Shown here one piece after another: positions 46,730 to 56,228 of a DNA stretch of 64,000 bases (its first letter is position 1; each line of letters opens with the position of its first letter). The position numbers were made by a program, and so were the translations under genes. The notes below the pieces were generated by a model. The model did no database searches. It was not told where the DNA came from and saw only the letters and a list, made by a program, of their open reading frames with translations. The stretch spans positions 1-64,000 of the forward strand of contig NZ_FNHS01000004.1 of NCBI RefSeq assembly GCF_900103445.1. Reading direction: 5' to 3'. Source of the stretch: Methylobacterium phyllostachyos (lineage in GTDB: Bacteria > Pseudomonadota > Alphaproteobacteria > Rhizobiales > Beijerinckiaceae).

Positions 46730-48232
46730 TCAGGCCACCTTGCGCGGCACGAGCCGCTCGCTGCCGAGCGCGGCCTCGGCCCCCGACACGCCGGCCTCCG
46801 TGTACTCGGCATCCTCGTTGACCCGCCAGACATCGTGCCGGCGCCGGTTGGCCAGGATGTTCTCCACGGTCAGCATTGCGGTCATCATGGCGTGGTCTTG
46901 GTTGTTGTACTTGTGCATGCCGTTGCGGCCGACGAGGTGCAGCGTCGGGAAATCCCGCTCCAGCTCCCGGCGGACTGTGGCGACGTGGTTGGCGTAGTCC
47001 TCGTCGTAGACCGGATAGGCCTTGGCCTGCCGGACCACGCAGGCATCGACGACCTCGGCCGGATCAATCAGGCCAATCTGCCCGATCTCGCGCTTGGCGA
47101 GTTCCACGAGCTCGTCATCCGAGGCGTTCCAGAGCCCGTCGCCCTCGAAGCAGAAATATTCGAGGCCGAGGCAGGCGTGATCCGCGTCCGGCACCATCTC
47201 GGGCGACCACGAGCGGAAATTCTGAACCCGCCCGACCTTCACGGACGGATCGTGGATGTAGATCCAGTTGTCCGGAAAATTCTTCTGCGACTTGGCGATC
47301 AGCGCCACGGTGAGGAAGTCGCGGTACTTCAGCGCCCGCGCGTTGAAGGTGCTCAGCGGCCGGGGCCGGATCGAATCCACCAGCTCGCGGACCGGGGCCG
47401 AGGAGACCACGTGGCGGGCCGTGAAGGTCTCGCGGCTGCCGTCTGCGCTGCGGGCCGCGACGGTCCAGATGCCGGTGCCGGCGTCAAAGGTGAGAGAATC
47501 GACGCTCCGATCGAGCAGCACCTTCCCGCCCTGCGCCCGGACCTTGGCGGCGGCGGCTTCCCACATCATGCCGGGGCCGCGCCGCGGGTAGCGGAACGAC
47601 TCGATCAGCGTCTTGATCACCGGGCCGCCCGCCTTGGCCGGCTTGCGCAGGCCGAGGGAACGCTTGATCCCGTCGCGGATCGCGGAGCCGAGGTCGAGGC
47701 CCTTGATGCGCTGCGCCGCCCAATCGGCCGAGATCGCGTCGCACGACATGCCCCACACCTTCTCGGTGTAGGTCTTGAAGAAGATCGAGAACAGGCGCTC
47801 GCCGAACTGGTTGCGCACCCAGGCGTGGAAGGTCTTCGGCTCACGCACCGGCCGCAGGCGGGCCCAGGCGTAGGAGGCCATGCAGGCCGCGCTGGTGAAC
47901 AGGCCAAGGTTCCTCAGCGCCTCGAAGGCCTTGAGCGGATACGCGTAGTAGCGGCCGCGATAGTAGATCCGAGACAGGCGCGGGCGCTCAATGAAATCGT
48001 TGGGCAGGAGCTCGTCCCAGAGATCGACCACCGCCTTGGATTTCGAGAAGAACCGGTGGCCGCCGATATCGAACAGGTAGCCGTTGTGGGAGACGGTGCG
48101 GGAGATGCCGCCGACCTGGGTGGGATCGCGCTCCAGCACCGTGACGGACCGGCCCTGCTTCGACAGCAGGTAGGCCGCGGTCAGTCCCGCGGGCCCCGCG
48201 CCGATCACCAGCGTCTCGGTGTGGTGGCTCAT
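46730..48232 (-). CDS. FAD-dependent oxidoreductase, UDP-galactopyranose mutase / protoporphyrinogen oxidase-like
   Basis: A 500-residue flavoprotein with the N-terminal dinucleotide motif TLVIGAGPAGLTAAYLLSKQG and VLERDPTQVGGISRT, then GYLFDIGGHRFFSKS, which is typical of UGM-like and amine-oxidase-like proteins in sugar loci. Further marks are FKTYTEKVWGMSCDAISADWAAQRIKGLDL and the C-terminal LVGRNGMHKYNNQDHAMMTAML, by which I know a group of proteins found next to glycosyltransferases. The reaction is not known. It is divergent from the GT-C-type membrane protein at 48501, with 268 bases between. Confidence 0.88.
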   Translation of the reverse strand: MSHHTETLVIGAGPAGLTAAYLLSKQGRSVTVLERDPTQVGGISRTVSHNGYLFDIGGHRFFSKSKAVVDLWDELLPNDFIERPRLSRIYYRGRYYAYPLKAFEALRNLGLFTSAACMASYAWARLRPVREPKTFHAWVRNQFGERLFSIFFKTYTEKVWGMSCDAISADWAAQRIKGLDLGSAIRDGIKRSLGLRKPAKAGGPVIKTLIESFRYPRRGPGMMWEAAAAKVRAQGGKVLLDRSVDSLTFDAGTGIWTVAARSADGSRETFTARHVVSSAPVRELVDSIRPRPLSTFNARALKYRDFLTVALIAKSQKNFPDNWIYIHDPSVKVGRVQNFRSWSPEMVPDADHACLGLEYFCFEGDGLWNASDDELVELAKREIGQIGLIDPAEVVDACVVRQAKAYPVYDEDYANHVATVRRELERDFPTLHLVGRNGMHKYNNQDHAMMTAMLTVENILANRRRHDVWRVNEDAEYTEAGVSGAEAALGSERLVPRKVA

Positions 48233-48500
48233 CCCGTGCTCCGGCGCTTGGTCATTCGCACGACGCGCGAAGCGCCGATTTGCCCGGAGGATGCGGACGC
48301 ATGGTTAAGGAATCGCTGGCGATACAGGCATATCGGGCCGGTGAATTCCAATCTCCTTCGCGCAAATCCGCGGCTCACCTCCAATTCCCGGCTCATCGAG
48401 CGCCTGAACGGCCGCGGATTCGCGGTGTCTTGACTGGCCGTTAAGCCTGTCGGCGCATCCTCGCGCCGTGGGCCTCGGCCGCCCGTCTCAGTGACACAGC

Positions 48501-50321
48501 ATGTCCGCTCCGGCTCAGCCGACCGCCCGGCCGACCTTGCGGGTCAAGCCCCGCACCGTCCTGTGGGTGCTCGCAGGCCTGTGCTGCGCCACGATGGTGC
48601 CGCTCGCCGATCTGTGGGCCACGATCCATTACCTGCGCGTGCCGGATACCGACGACGCCATGCGCCTCGTGGAGGTGCGTGATCTCCTGGCGGGCCAGAG
48701 CTGGTACGACCTGATCCAGCACCGCTTCCTGGCGCCTGCCGGCGTGCCGAGCCACTGGTCGCGCCTGATCGATGCGCCGATCGCCGGGCTGATCCTGGCC
48801 CTGACGCCGCTGGCCGGCCGGACCGTCGCGGAAGGTCTGGCGGCGGCGCTTTGGCCGGTGCTGCTGTTCGGGGTCTACGGCGCCGTCCTCTATCGCGGCC
48901 TGAGGGCGCATTTCGGCAGCCGCACCGCTCTGCTGGCCCTCATCGCGGCGACGCAGACCCTCGGTCTGACCATCCAGTTCGCAGCCGGTCGCGTCGACCA
49001 CCACAACATCCAGATCATCGCAATCGTCGGATTGGCCTTCTGCCTGATGCGAGGCGGGATTCGCAGCGGCGTGATCGGCGGTGGGCTGGCGGCCCTGTCG
49101 CTTGCGGTCGGATTGGAAGGACTACCCTCCATTGCCGTGGCGGCCTTGTTCTGCGTGGGGGATTGGTGCTGGCGGGGTCGCCCCGCGCTGCCGCTCCTCG
49201 CCGGCTTCGGCCTTGGGCTCGGGGCATTCGCGCCGATCCTGTTCGCCGCGCAGACGGCACCCGGTTTGTGGACCGCGACACGCTGCGACGCGCTTTCGCC
49301 GCCCTGGCTGTGGCTCGCCTGCTGCGGCCTGCTCTTTGCCGTCTGCGCCGCCGCGAGCGGTGAGCGCCTCGCTTCGATCCGGGCACGCACCGCGCTCGCC
49401 GGGCTCTCGGGGGTGCTCCTGCTCGGGGGCTTCGCCCTCGCCTTCCCGGTCTGCCTGGGCGGGCCGTTCCCCGACATGCCGCCCCTGGTGCGGGACCATT
49501 GGCTGCTGACGGTGAACGAGATGGCCTCGCTTCCGAAATTCATCGCCCGGGGGCAGTGGGAGGCCCTGGTGTTCTATCCGGTGGTTCTGCTCGCCACCGC
49601 CGCCGCAAGCTGGATGGCGTGGCGCGGGCCGCATCGGCGCATCTGGGCGGGGATGGCCCTCTTTCTGTGGCCCGGCCTGATCCTCGGCCTGTTCCAGTTC
49701 CGCGGTCTTTATATCGCCTCCGGCTTCGTGCCGCTGGCGGCGGGGGCGGTCCTCGATAGGGCGCTCCGGGACGACACGGAGCGCCGGGCCGGCCTGCCCC
49801 GCTGGGGCAACGCGCTGCTCGGCGGCTGTATCGTAAGCACGCTCTGGATGGTGCCCGCTATCCTCGCCGAGGCGCTGGGGCCCGCCACGCGGACGGCGCC
49901 CGATCCGGCCGGCGCGATCGCCTGCCGCAGCCAGGAGGCGCTGGCCCCTCTCGACACCCTGCCGCCCGGCACCGTGCTGGCGCCGATCTTCATGGGGCCC
50001 GCGATCCTACTGCACACGCGGCACGGGATCGTGGCGGCGCCGTATCACCGGGCGATCCCCGGCCTCACAGCGGCGATCGAAGGGCTGGGCGGCACGCAAG
50101 CGGATCTGGAGCGGGTGCTGACGGGATTCAGGGTCCGCTACCTCGTCGCCTGCCCGGCCCGGCCGGCAGAGGATCTTCAGGCGGAGACGGCCTTCGCCAC
50201 ACGGCTCGCCGGGGGCGCGGCGCGCTCCGACAGGCTCGTGCCCCTGGACCTGCCCGGTCCCCTCAAAGTGTGGCGGGTGGTCCCCGACGCTCTCAAAGCA
50301 GGCGCCGGTCGAGCCGGATGA
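48501..50321 (+). CDS. GT-C-type membrane glycosyltransferase-like protein (STT3/AglB-like N-terminal region)
   Basis: A 606-residue protein with about twelve hydrophobic helices and a soluble C-terminal tail of about 130 residues. After the first helix come DTDDAMRLVEVRDLLAGQSWYDL and HRFLAP...HWSRLID, where the paired Asp residues fit the metal-binding Asp-x-Asp of GT-C enzymes such as STT3/PglB. A second mark is GRVDHHNIQ, like the Asp-His-His of AglB proteins. No WWDYG sequon-binding motif is seen; GTVLAPIFMGPAILLHTRHGIVAAPYHRA is in its place. It probably uses a lipid-linked sugar donor, but on an unknown acceptor. Its last 29 bases overlap the end of moeA on the other strand. Confidence 0.78.
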   Translation: MSAPAQPTARPTLRVKPRTVLWVLAGLCCATMVPLADLWATIHYLRVPDTDDAMRLVEVRDLLAGQSWYDLIQHRFLAPAGVPSHWSRLIDAPIAGLILALTPLAGRTVAEGLAAALWPVLLFGVYGAVLYRGLRAHFGSRTALLALIAATQTLGLTIQFAAGRVDHHNIQIIAIVGLAFCLMRGGIRSGVIGGGLAALSLAVGLEGLPSIAVAALFCVGDWCWRGRPALPLLAGFGLGLGAFAPILFAAQTAPGLWTATRCDALSPPWLWLACCGLLFAVCAAASGERLASIRARTALAGLSGVLLLGGFALAFPVCLGGPFPDMPPLVRDHWLLTVNEMASLPKFIARGQWEALVFYPVVLLATAAASWMAWRGPHRRIWAGMALFLWPGLILGLFQFRGLYIASGFVPLAAGAVLDRALRDDTERRAGLPRWGNALLGGCIVSTLWMVPAILAEALGPATRTAPDPAGAIACRSQEALAPLDTLPPGTVLAPIFMGPAILLHTRHGIVAAPYHRAIPGLTAAIEGLGGTQADLERVLTGFRVRYLVACPARPAEDLQAETAFATRLAGGAARSDRLVPLDLPGPLKVWRVVPDALKAGAGRAG

Positions 50322-51522
50322 TCCGGCAGGGATCGCCGGCGCGGGCGGCGGGCTCGTGCGGCGCGCGGATCAGCAAGGCCTCGGCTTGGCCCAGGACCGC
50401 CAGCATCGAGGAATCCTGGCGCTGCTCCGTGATCGCCACGGGAAGCCGACCGGGCTCGACCGTAAGGCGGGCGCGCATGTAGTCGGCCCGCCCGTCATTG
50501 GCATCGAGATCGCGGCCGAGCGTGGCCGGCTCGCTGCGGTCGGCCCCGGCCTGGGGATCGCCCTGGAACGCGCGGATCGCCGGCACCACGAACAGCAGCC
50601 CGCAGACGATCGACGAGACGGGATTTCCTGGTAGGCCGATCACCAGCATGTCGCCCAGGCGCCCGTGCATCAGCGGCTTGCCGGGCCTGAGCGCCACCCG
50701 CCAGAAGCCGAGTTCGAGCCCTTCGCGGGCCAGCGCCGCCTGCACAAGATCATGATCGCCGACCGATGCGCCGCCGAGCGTGACCAACAGATCGGCACGG
50801 GCCTCGCGGGCGCGCCGGAACGCGTCCGCTAGGGCGGCGTGATCGTCCGTCGCGATGCCGAGATCGATGATCTCAGCCCCCGCCTCAGCGGCGAGCGCGC
50901 CGAGGGCGAGGCTGTTCGAGGCGACGATCTGATCCCAGGCCGGCGCTGCACCGGGCTCGACCAACTCGTCACCGGTCGCCAGGATCGCCACACGTGGCCG
51001 GCGCCGGACCGGCAGGTGCGGATGGCCGGCCGCCGCCGCCAGGGCGAGGCGCCGCGCGTCCAGGGTCAGGCCCGCTTGGAGCAGCGTTTCGCCGGCCGTG
51101 AAATCGAGACCTGCGCGGCGGATGAACCGCTTGGGCTCGACCGGCTCGACCACGCGCACGGTGTCGCCCTCGGCCTGTGCATCCTCCTGGATCAGGATCG
51201 CGTCCGCGCCTTCGGGCACCGGCGCCCCGGTGAAAATCCGCACCGCCTCGCCGGGGCCGATGCGGCCCGAGAATCCGTGGCCGGCCGCGCTTGTCCCGAT
51301 CACGCGCAGGCTCGCCCCCGCGACGGCCGCGTCGGCGCTGCGCACCGCATAACCGTCCATCGCGGAGGCCGGGAACGGCGGCTGCGTGCGGGTGGCCACG
51401 ATGTCGGCCGCGAGCACCCGCCCGGCGGCCTGCGCTAGCGGCACGTTCTCCGCGTCGACCGGGGCGGTCACGCTCGCCAGGACCCGCGCCAGCGCCTCGG
51501 CGACTGGGATCAGGCCGCTCAT
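50293..51522 (-). CDS. moeA: Molybdopterin molybdenumtransferase MoeA
   Basis: A 409-residue enzyme that inserts molybdate into adenylated molybdopterin, the last step of Mo-cofactor synthesis. Marks are [91 protein letters not shown] and [15 protein letters not shown]. The ATG at 51522 overlaps the moaC stop by four bases (ATGA). It is the last of the ppiD-trp-moa string. The end of the gene overlaps the 3' end of the convergent GT-C gene. Confidence 0.96.
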   Translation of the reverse strand: MSGLIPVAEALARVLASVTAPVDAENVPLAQAAGRVLAADIVATRTQPPFPASAMDGYAVRSADAAVAGASLRVIGTSAAGHGFSGRIGPGEAVRIFTGAPVPEGADAILIQEDAQAEGDTVRVVEPVEPKRFIRRAGLDFTAGETLLQAGLTLDARRLALAAAAGHPHLPVRRRPRVAILATGDELVEPGAAPAWDQIVASNSLALGALAAEAGAEIIDLGIATDDHAALADAFRRAREARADLLVTLGGASVGDHDLVQAALAREGLELGFWRVALRPGKPLMHGRLGDMLVIGLPGNPVSSIVCGLLFVVPAIRAFQGDPQAGADRSEPATLGRDLDANDGRADYMRARLTVEPGRLPVAITEQRQDSSMLAVLGQAEALLIRAPHEPAARAGDPCRIIRLDRRLL

Positions 51523-52010
51523 GCCCCGGGTGCCCGGTAGGCGCCGGAGCGACCGCCATCCTTGGCGATGAGCCGGATGCCCTCGATCCGCATGCCGCGA
51601 TCGACCGCTTTCACCATGTCGTAGACCGTGAGGCACGCTACCGAGACGGCGGTCAGCGCCTCCATCTCAACGCCGGTCGGCCCTTGCACCCGCACCTCGG
51701 CGGCAATGCGCAGGCCTGGCAGCGCGTCGTCGGGCTCGATCTCGACCCGGACCTTGGAGAGCAGCAGCGGATGGCAGAGGGGGATCAGCTCGTGGGTGCG
51801 CTTGGCCGCCATGATGCCGGCGAGCCGCGCGGTGCCGATCACGTCACCCTTCTTGGCATCGCCCTCGCGGATCAGCGTCAGCGTGTTCGGCTCCATCACG
51901 ATGGCACCCTCCGCCCGGGCGGTGCGATCGGTGGCAGTCTTGTCGGTGACGTCGACCATGTTGGCCGCGCCGCTGGTGTCGAGATGGGTGAGCGTCGCGC
52001 CGGGCTCCAT
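51519..52010 (-). CDS. moaC: Cyclic pyranopterin monophosphate synthase MoaC
   Basis: A 163-residue enzyme that, after MoaA, makes cyclic pyranopterin monophosphate. Marks are [46 protein letters not shown] (with His residues of the active site) and [26 protein letters not shown], ending in KDGGRSG. The start at 52010 lies 5 bases after the trpC stop; the end overlaps moeA. This trpC-moaC-moeA order is common in Alphaproteobacteria. Confidence 0.97.
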   Translation of the reverse strand: MEPGATLTHLDTSGAANMVDVTDKTATDRTARAEGAIVMEPNTLTLIREGDAKKGDVIGTARLAGIMAAKRTHELIPLCHPLLLSKVRVEIEPDDALPGLRIAAEVRVQGPTGVEMEALTAVSVACLTVYDMVKAVDRGMRIEGIRLIAKDGGRSGAYRAPGA

Positions 52011-52015
52011 CGCAC

Positions 52016-52900
52016 TCAGCCCTTCTTCCCGGCCTTGCCGCCGCTCTTGGCGTCACCGAACAGCAACGCACGGGTCGCAGCCGTCACGTCGGCCTGACGC
52101 ATCAGGCTCTCGCCGACCAGCACCACGCCGAGCCCGTGCTCATTGAGGCGGGCCACGTCGGCATGACCGCCGATGCCGCTCTCCGCCACCGCGATCCGGT
52201 CCGAAGGGATGCCGGCGCCGAGGCGGATCGCCGTGTCGAACGAGACCTCGAAGGTCTTGAGATTGCGGTTGTTGATGCCGATCATCGCGGTGCCGAGCGG
52301 GATCGCCCGGGCGAGCTCGGCCTCGTCGTGGACCTCCACCAAGACATCCAACCCGAGTTGGTGCGCGGTCTCGACCAGCGCCACGGCCTCGTCGTCATCG
52401 AGGCAGGCCATGATGACGAGGATGCAGTCCGCCCCCCAGGCCCGGGCCTCGTAGACCTGATAGGGCTCGAACATGAAGTCCTTGCGCAGGACCGGCAGTC
52501 CGCAGGCGGCCCGGGCCGCGGTCAGGTATTCCGGCCGCCCCTGGAACGAGGGCTCGTCGGTCAGCACCGAGAGGCAGGTCGCGCCGCCCGCTTCGTAGGC
52601 GGCCGCCAGGGTGGCGGGATCGAAATCGGCCCGGATCAGGCCCTTCGAGGGCGAGGCCTTCTTCACCTCGGCGATGAGGGCCGGACGGCCCTCGGCCCGG
52701 TGGGCGCGGATCGCCGCCGCGAAGCCGCGCACCGGATCGGCCTGCGCGACCTTGCGTTCGAGCTTGGCGAGCGGCACGCGCAGCTTCGCCTCGGCGATTT
52801 CCCGGCGCTTGTAGGCCTCGATCTTGGCCAGCACGTTCGGCCGCTCCGGCGGCGCCTCGGCGCCGGTCTCGTGGGTCAGCTCTTCCGTCACCGCGCTCAT
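52016..52900 (-). CDS. trpC: Indole-3-glycerol phosphate synthase TrpC
   Basis: A 294-residue (beta/alpha)8-barrel enzyme of tryptophan synthesis. Marks are [38 protein letters not shown] (Lys residues of the active site), [52 protein letters not shown] and VAESGI. There is an N-terminal extension of about 20 residues and a C-terminal Lys/Gly-rich tail ([10 protein letters not shown]). The ATG at 52900 overlaps the trpD stop by four bases. Confidence 0.97.
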   Translation of the reverse strand: MSAVTEELTHETGAEAPPERPNVLAKIEAYKRREIAEAKLRVPLAKLERKVAQADPVRGFAAAIRAHRAEGRPALIAEVKKASPSKGLIRADFDPATLAAAYEAGGATCLSVLTDEPSFQGRPEYLTAARAACGLPVLRKDFMFEPYQVYEARAWGADCILVIMACLDDDEAVALVETAHQLGLDVLVEVHDEAELARAIPLGTAMIGINNRNLKTFEVSFDTAIRLGAGIPSDRIAVAESGIGGHADVARLNEHGLGVVLVGESLMRQADVTAATRALLFGDAKSGGKAGKKG

Positions 52901-53934
52901 CGGCCCTCCTGCCCGTTGGAGTGGTCGTTCGAAGCCTGCACAAGGCGGGCGAGCGTCGCCCGGGCCGCCCCGGAATCGATCGCATCCTGCGCCCGCGCGA
53001 GCCCGTCCGCCAGGGTCGGCGCGGCGCCCGCGACGACGAGTGCAGCGCCCGCGTTGAGCGCCGCGATGTCCCGGTAGGCGTTCCGCGTGCCGGCGAGCAC
53101 CGCCTCCAGCGCCCGGGCATTGTCGGCGGGATTGCCGCCGCGCAGCTCTTCGGGCGCGCGCAGCGTCAGGCCGAGCTCCCGCGGATCGATGATGAAGCGC
53201 GAAATTTGGCCGTCCTCCAGCGCGACCACCCGGGTCGGGCCGGTGACGGTGATCTCGTCGAGCCCGTCGGAACCGTGGACCGTCCAGACCCGGCGGCTGC
53301 CGAGTTCCGCCAGCACTCGGGTCAGCGGCTCGGCCAGGGCCTCCTGGGCCACGCCGAACAGCTGGTAGGCGACGCCGGCCGGATTGCTCAGCGGCCCCAG
53401 CAGGTTGAAGATCGTCCGCACCGGCAGTTCCGAGCGCACCGGCGCGACGTGGCGCATGGCCGGATGGTGGGTCTGGGCGAACAGGAAGCAGAGGCCGGCT
53501 TCCTTCAGGCAGCGGGCCTGCCCCTCCGCGTTGAGCCCGAGCGTAACGCCCAGCGAAGCCAGCACATCGGCGGCACCCGAGCGGGAGGTCGCGGCGCGGT
53601 TGCCGTGCTTGGCGACCGGCACGCCACAGGCCGCCACCAGAATCGACGCGAGCGTCGAGACGTTCACGCTGCCGGAATGGTCGCCGCCCGTGCCGACCAC
53701 GTCGATGGCGCCCTCCGGGGCGTCCACGCGGGTCATGCGCGCCCGCATGGCCTCGACGGCGCCGACGATCTCCTCGACGGTCTCGCCGCGCACCTTGAGG
53801 GCGGCCAGGAAGGCGCCGGCCTGGACCGGGGTCACCTCGCCCGACAGCAGGTCGTCGAAGGCCGCGCGCGCTTCGGCGCGATCAAGGGCAAGGCCCCCGG
53901 CCACCTTCGCGAGATGGGGTCTGAAACTGTCCAT
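52897..53934 (-). CDS. trpD: Anthranilate phosphoribosyltransferase TrpD
   Basis: A 345-residue enzyme that joins anthranilate to PRPP. Marks are [23 protein letters not shown], the PRPP-binding [42 protein letters not shown] and [36 protein letters not shown]. The start is the ATG at 53934, 36 bases after trpG. The end overlaps trpC. Confidence 0.97.
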   Translation of the reverse strand: MDSFRPHLAKVAGGLALDRAEARAAFDDLLSGEVTPVQAGAFLAALKVRGETVEEIVGAVEAMRARMTRVDAPEGAIDVVGTGGDHSGSVNVSTLASILVAACGVPVAKHGNRAATSRSGAADVLASLGVTLGLNAEGQARCLKEAGLCFLFAQTHHPAMRHVAPVRSELPVRTIFNLLGPLSNPAGVAYQLFGVAQEALAEPLTRVLAELGSRRVWTVHGSDGLDEITVTGPTRVVALEDGQISRFIIDPRELGLTLRAPEELRGGNPADNARALEAVLAGTRNAYRDIAALNAGAALVVAGAAPTLADGLARAQDAIDSGAARATLARLVQASNDHSNGQEGR

Positions 53935-53970
53935 GCGCTCTGTCGAAGGGCCGCCCCGGCCTCCTTCGGG

Positions 53971-54585
53971 TCAATGCACGTCGGCGCGGGTCCTGTCACG
54001 CGCCGCGTTCCAGGCGGCGGCGAGATCCAGGAAATTCTTGACGATCTCAGTGCCGTGCTGCGAGCGGATGCTCTCCGGATGGAACTGCACGCCGTGGAGC
54101 GGGCGCTCGGCATGCTCCAGCCCCATGATCAGGCCGTCCGTTTCGGCGGTGACCTTCAGGGCCGCCGGGCAGCTGGCGCGGTCGACCACCAGCGAGTGGT
54201 AGCGGGTCGCCTCGAAACTGTCGTTCAGGCCGCGGAACAGGCCGCTCGCCCCGTGGCGGATGGTCGAGACCTTGCCGTGCAGCGGCAGCGGCGCCCGCAC
54301 CACGTCTCCGCCGAAAGCCTGCCCGATCGCCTGAAGGCCCAGGCAGACGCCGAAGATCGGAATCTCTTCGGACAGATCCCGCACCACGTCGAGGCAGATG
54401 CCCGCCTCGTTGGGCGTGCAGGGGCCAGGCGAGAGCACGATCGCGTCCGGGGCCTTGGCGCGGATGTCGGGAACGGTCAGCGCGTCGTTGCGCACAACGT
54501 CGATCGCGCCGCAGAGCGGGCCGATCAGGTGGACGAGATTCCAAGTGAAGGAATCGTAGTTGTCGATGACGAGGACGTTGGACAT
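53971..54585 (-). CDS. trpG: Anthranilate synthase component II (glutamine amidotransferase) TrpG
   Basis: A 204-residue class I glutaminase that feeds ammonia to TrpE. Marks are VLVIDNYDSFTWNLVHL, VLSPGPCTPNEAGICLD, the nucleophile Cys in PIFGVCLGLQAIGQAFGG, and HGVQFHPESI with the catalytic His and Glu. An upstream ATG at 54606 is in frame, but 54585 gives the usual start MSNVLVIDNYDSF. It is separate from trpE here, whereas several rhizobia fuse the two into TrpE(G). Confidence 0.96.
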   Translation of the reverse strand: MSNVLVIDNYDSFTWNLVHLIGPLCGAIDVVRNDALTVPDIRAKAPDAIVLSPGPCTPNEAGICLDVVRDLSEEIPIFGVCLGLQAIGQAFGGDVVRAPLPLHGKVSTIRHGASGLFRGLNDSFEATRYHSLVVDRASCPAALKVTAETDGLIMGLEHAERPLHGVQFHPESIRSQHGTEIVKNFLDLAAAWNAARDRTRADVH

Positions 54586-54616
54586 CGCGGCGGCACGCTC
54601 TGGCATAGGGGCGATG

Positions 54617-54640
54617 TGACCGCTCGGGGCGGAGCGGTCA
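54617..54640. other. Perfect hairpin between trpE and trpG
   Basis: A 9-bp perfect stem (TGACCGCTC against GAGCGGTCA) with a 6-base loop lies in the 121-base gap between trpE and trpG. There is no T run after it, so it is not a standard terminator. It may adjust the ratio of the two subunits or stabilise mRNA; this is inference. Confidence 0.55.
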
Positions 54641-54706
54641 ACCGTGCCGGGTTATTTGGCGATGCAGGCTCGGTATGAGCCGCTGACTTGCTTCGAGAGC
54701 CAGCCC

Positions 54707-56224
54707 CTACTGGCCCCGCTTTACCTGCGCGGCGAACCGCACCGCCTCCTCGGCGGCCCGGAACAAAGCCTTGGCCTTGTTGACGCATTCCTGCTGCTCG
54801 GACGCGGGATCAGAATCGTACACGATCCCGGCGCCAGCCTGGACGTGCATCCGCCCATCCTTCACCACGGCGGTGCGCAGCACGATGCAGGTATCCATCT
54901 CGCCCCGCGCACCGAAATAGCCGATGCAGCCAGCATAGGGCCCGCGCTTCTCGCGCTCCAGCTCGTCGATGATCTCCATCGCCCGCACCTTCGGGGCCCC
55001 CGAAACCGTGCCGGCCGGGAAGCCCGCCGCCAGGGCGTCGAGCGGATCGTGGCGCGGATCGAGTTCGCCCTCGACGTTCGACACGATGTGCATCACCTGA
55101 CTGTAGCGCTCGATGAAGAACGAATCCGTCACCCGCACGCTGCCGATCCGCGAGACGCGGCCGGCATCGTTGCGACCGAGGTCGAGCAGCATCAGGTGCT
55201 CGGCCCGCTCCTTCGGATCGGCCAGCAACTCGTCGGCCAGCGCCGCATCCTCGGCTGGCGTTGCGCCGCGGCGGCGGGTGCCGGCGATCGGGCGCACCGT
55301 GACGGTGTCCTCGCGCACCCGCACCAGGATCTCCGGCGAGGAGCAGACGATCTGGAAAGTCTCGAAGTCGAGATAGCAAAGGAACGGCGCCGGGTTGGTG
55401 CGCCGGAGCGACCGGTACAGGCTGAAGGCCGGCAGGGTGAACGGCGCCGAGAAGCGCTGCGACAGCACCACCTGGAACACGTCGCCCGCGACGATGTACT
55501 CCTTGGCCCGGGCCACCATGGCGGAGAAGTCGTCCGGCGTCGTGTTCGAGACCGGCTCGGGATGGGCGACTGCTGAGACGTCAATCCGCGCCTCGATCGG
55601 CAAGGGACCCTCCAGGGCCTCCGCCACCCGGTCGAGGCGCTGGAGCGCGTCCTCGTAGGCCGCCCGGGCGCCGATGCCGGCGGCGGGCCGCACCGGCGAG
55701 ACCACGGTGATGATGTCGCGGATGGAATCGAACACCACCATCACGCGCGGCCGCAATAGGATCGCATCCGGAACGCCCAGCGGATCGGGGTTCGGCTCCG
55801 GCAGCCGCTCCATGGCGCGGACCATGTCGTAGCCGAGATAGCCGAACAGGCCCGCCGCCATGGGCGGCAGATCCTGACCTTCGTCCCCGATGGCGCTCTC
55901 CGCGATCAGGGCACGCAGGCTCGCGAGCGGCGCCCGGTCGTCGGGCTCGAACTGGGTCAGGTCGGCTCCGCGGGCGATGGCCGGCGCGCCGTCCCGGCAG
56001 CGCCAGATCAGGTCCGGATCGAGGCCGATCATCGAATAGCGCCCGCGCACGGCGCCGCCCTCGACCGATTCGAGCAGGAAGGCCGGCCCCGCATGCCGGG
56101 CGCGCAGCTTGAGGAAGGCCGCGACCGGCGTTTCGAGGTCGGCGACGAGGCTCAGCGCGATGACGCTCGGCTGGCCGGCCTCGTAGCGCCCCGCGAAGGC
56201 CGCGTAATCGGAAGCCTCGGCCAT
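54707..56224 (-). CDS. trpE: Anthranilate synthase component I TrpE
   Basis: A 505-residue chorismate-using enzyme, first of tryptophan synthesis. Marks are PVAAFLKLRARHAGPAFLLESVEGGAVRGRYSMIG near the N terminus (the tryptophan feedback site region), then AKEYIVAGDVFQVVLSQRFSAP, FLCYLDFETFQIVCSSPEILVRV, PIAGTRRRG, MLLDLGRNDAGRVSRIG, and FPAGTVSGAPKVRAMEIIDELE. The ATG at 56224 lies 4 bases after the ppiD stop, so trpE is expressed with ppiD and there is no room for a Trp leader peptide in front. Confidence 0.97.
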   Translation of the reverse strand: MAEASDYAAFAGRYEAGQPSVIALSLVADLETPVAAFLKLRARHAGPAFLLESVEGGAVRGRYSMIGLDPDLIWRCRDGAPAIARGADLTQFEPDDRAPLASLRALIAESAIGDEGQDLPPMAAGLFGYLGYDMVRAMERLPEPNPDPLGVPDAILLRPRVMVVFDSIRDIITVVSPVRPAAGIGARAAYEDALQRLDRVAEALEGPLPIEARIDVSAVAHPEPVSNTTPDDFSAMVARAKEYIVAGDVFQVVLSQRFSAPFTLPAFSLYRSLRRTNPAPFLCYLDFETFQIVCSSPEILVRVREDTVTVRPIAGTRRRGATPAEDAALADELLADPKERAEHLMLLDLGRNDAGRVSRIGSVRVTDSFFIERYSQVMHIVSNVEGELDPRHDPLDALAAGFPAGTVSGAPKVRAMEIIDELEREKRGPYAGCIGYFGARGEMDTCIVLRTAVVKDGRMHVQAGAGIVYDSDPASEQQECVNKAKALFRAAEEAVRFAAQVKRGQ

Positions 56225-56228
56225 CGCC

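Noticed and set aside
46703..48433. 576-codon plus-strand open frame
   Set aside because: Antisense to the UGM-like flavoprotein gene, which has clear FAD motifs.
52921..54678. 585-codon plus-strand open frame
   Set aside because: Antisense to trpD and trpG; no domain.
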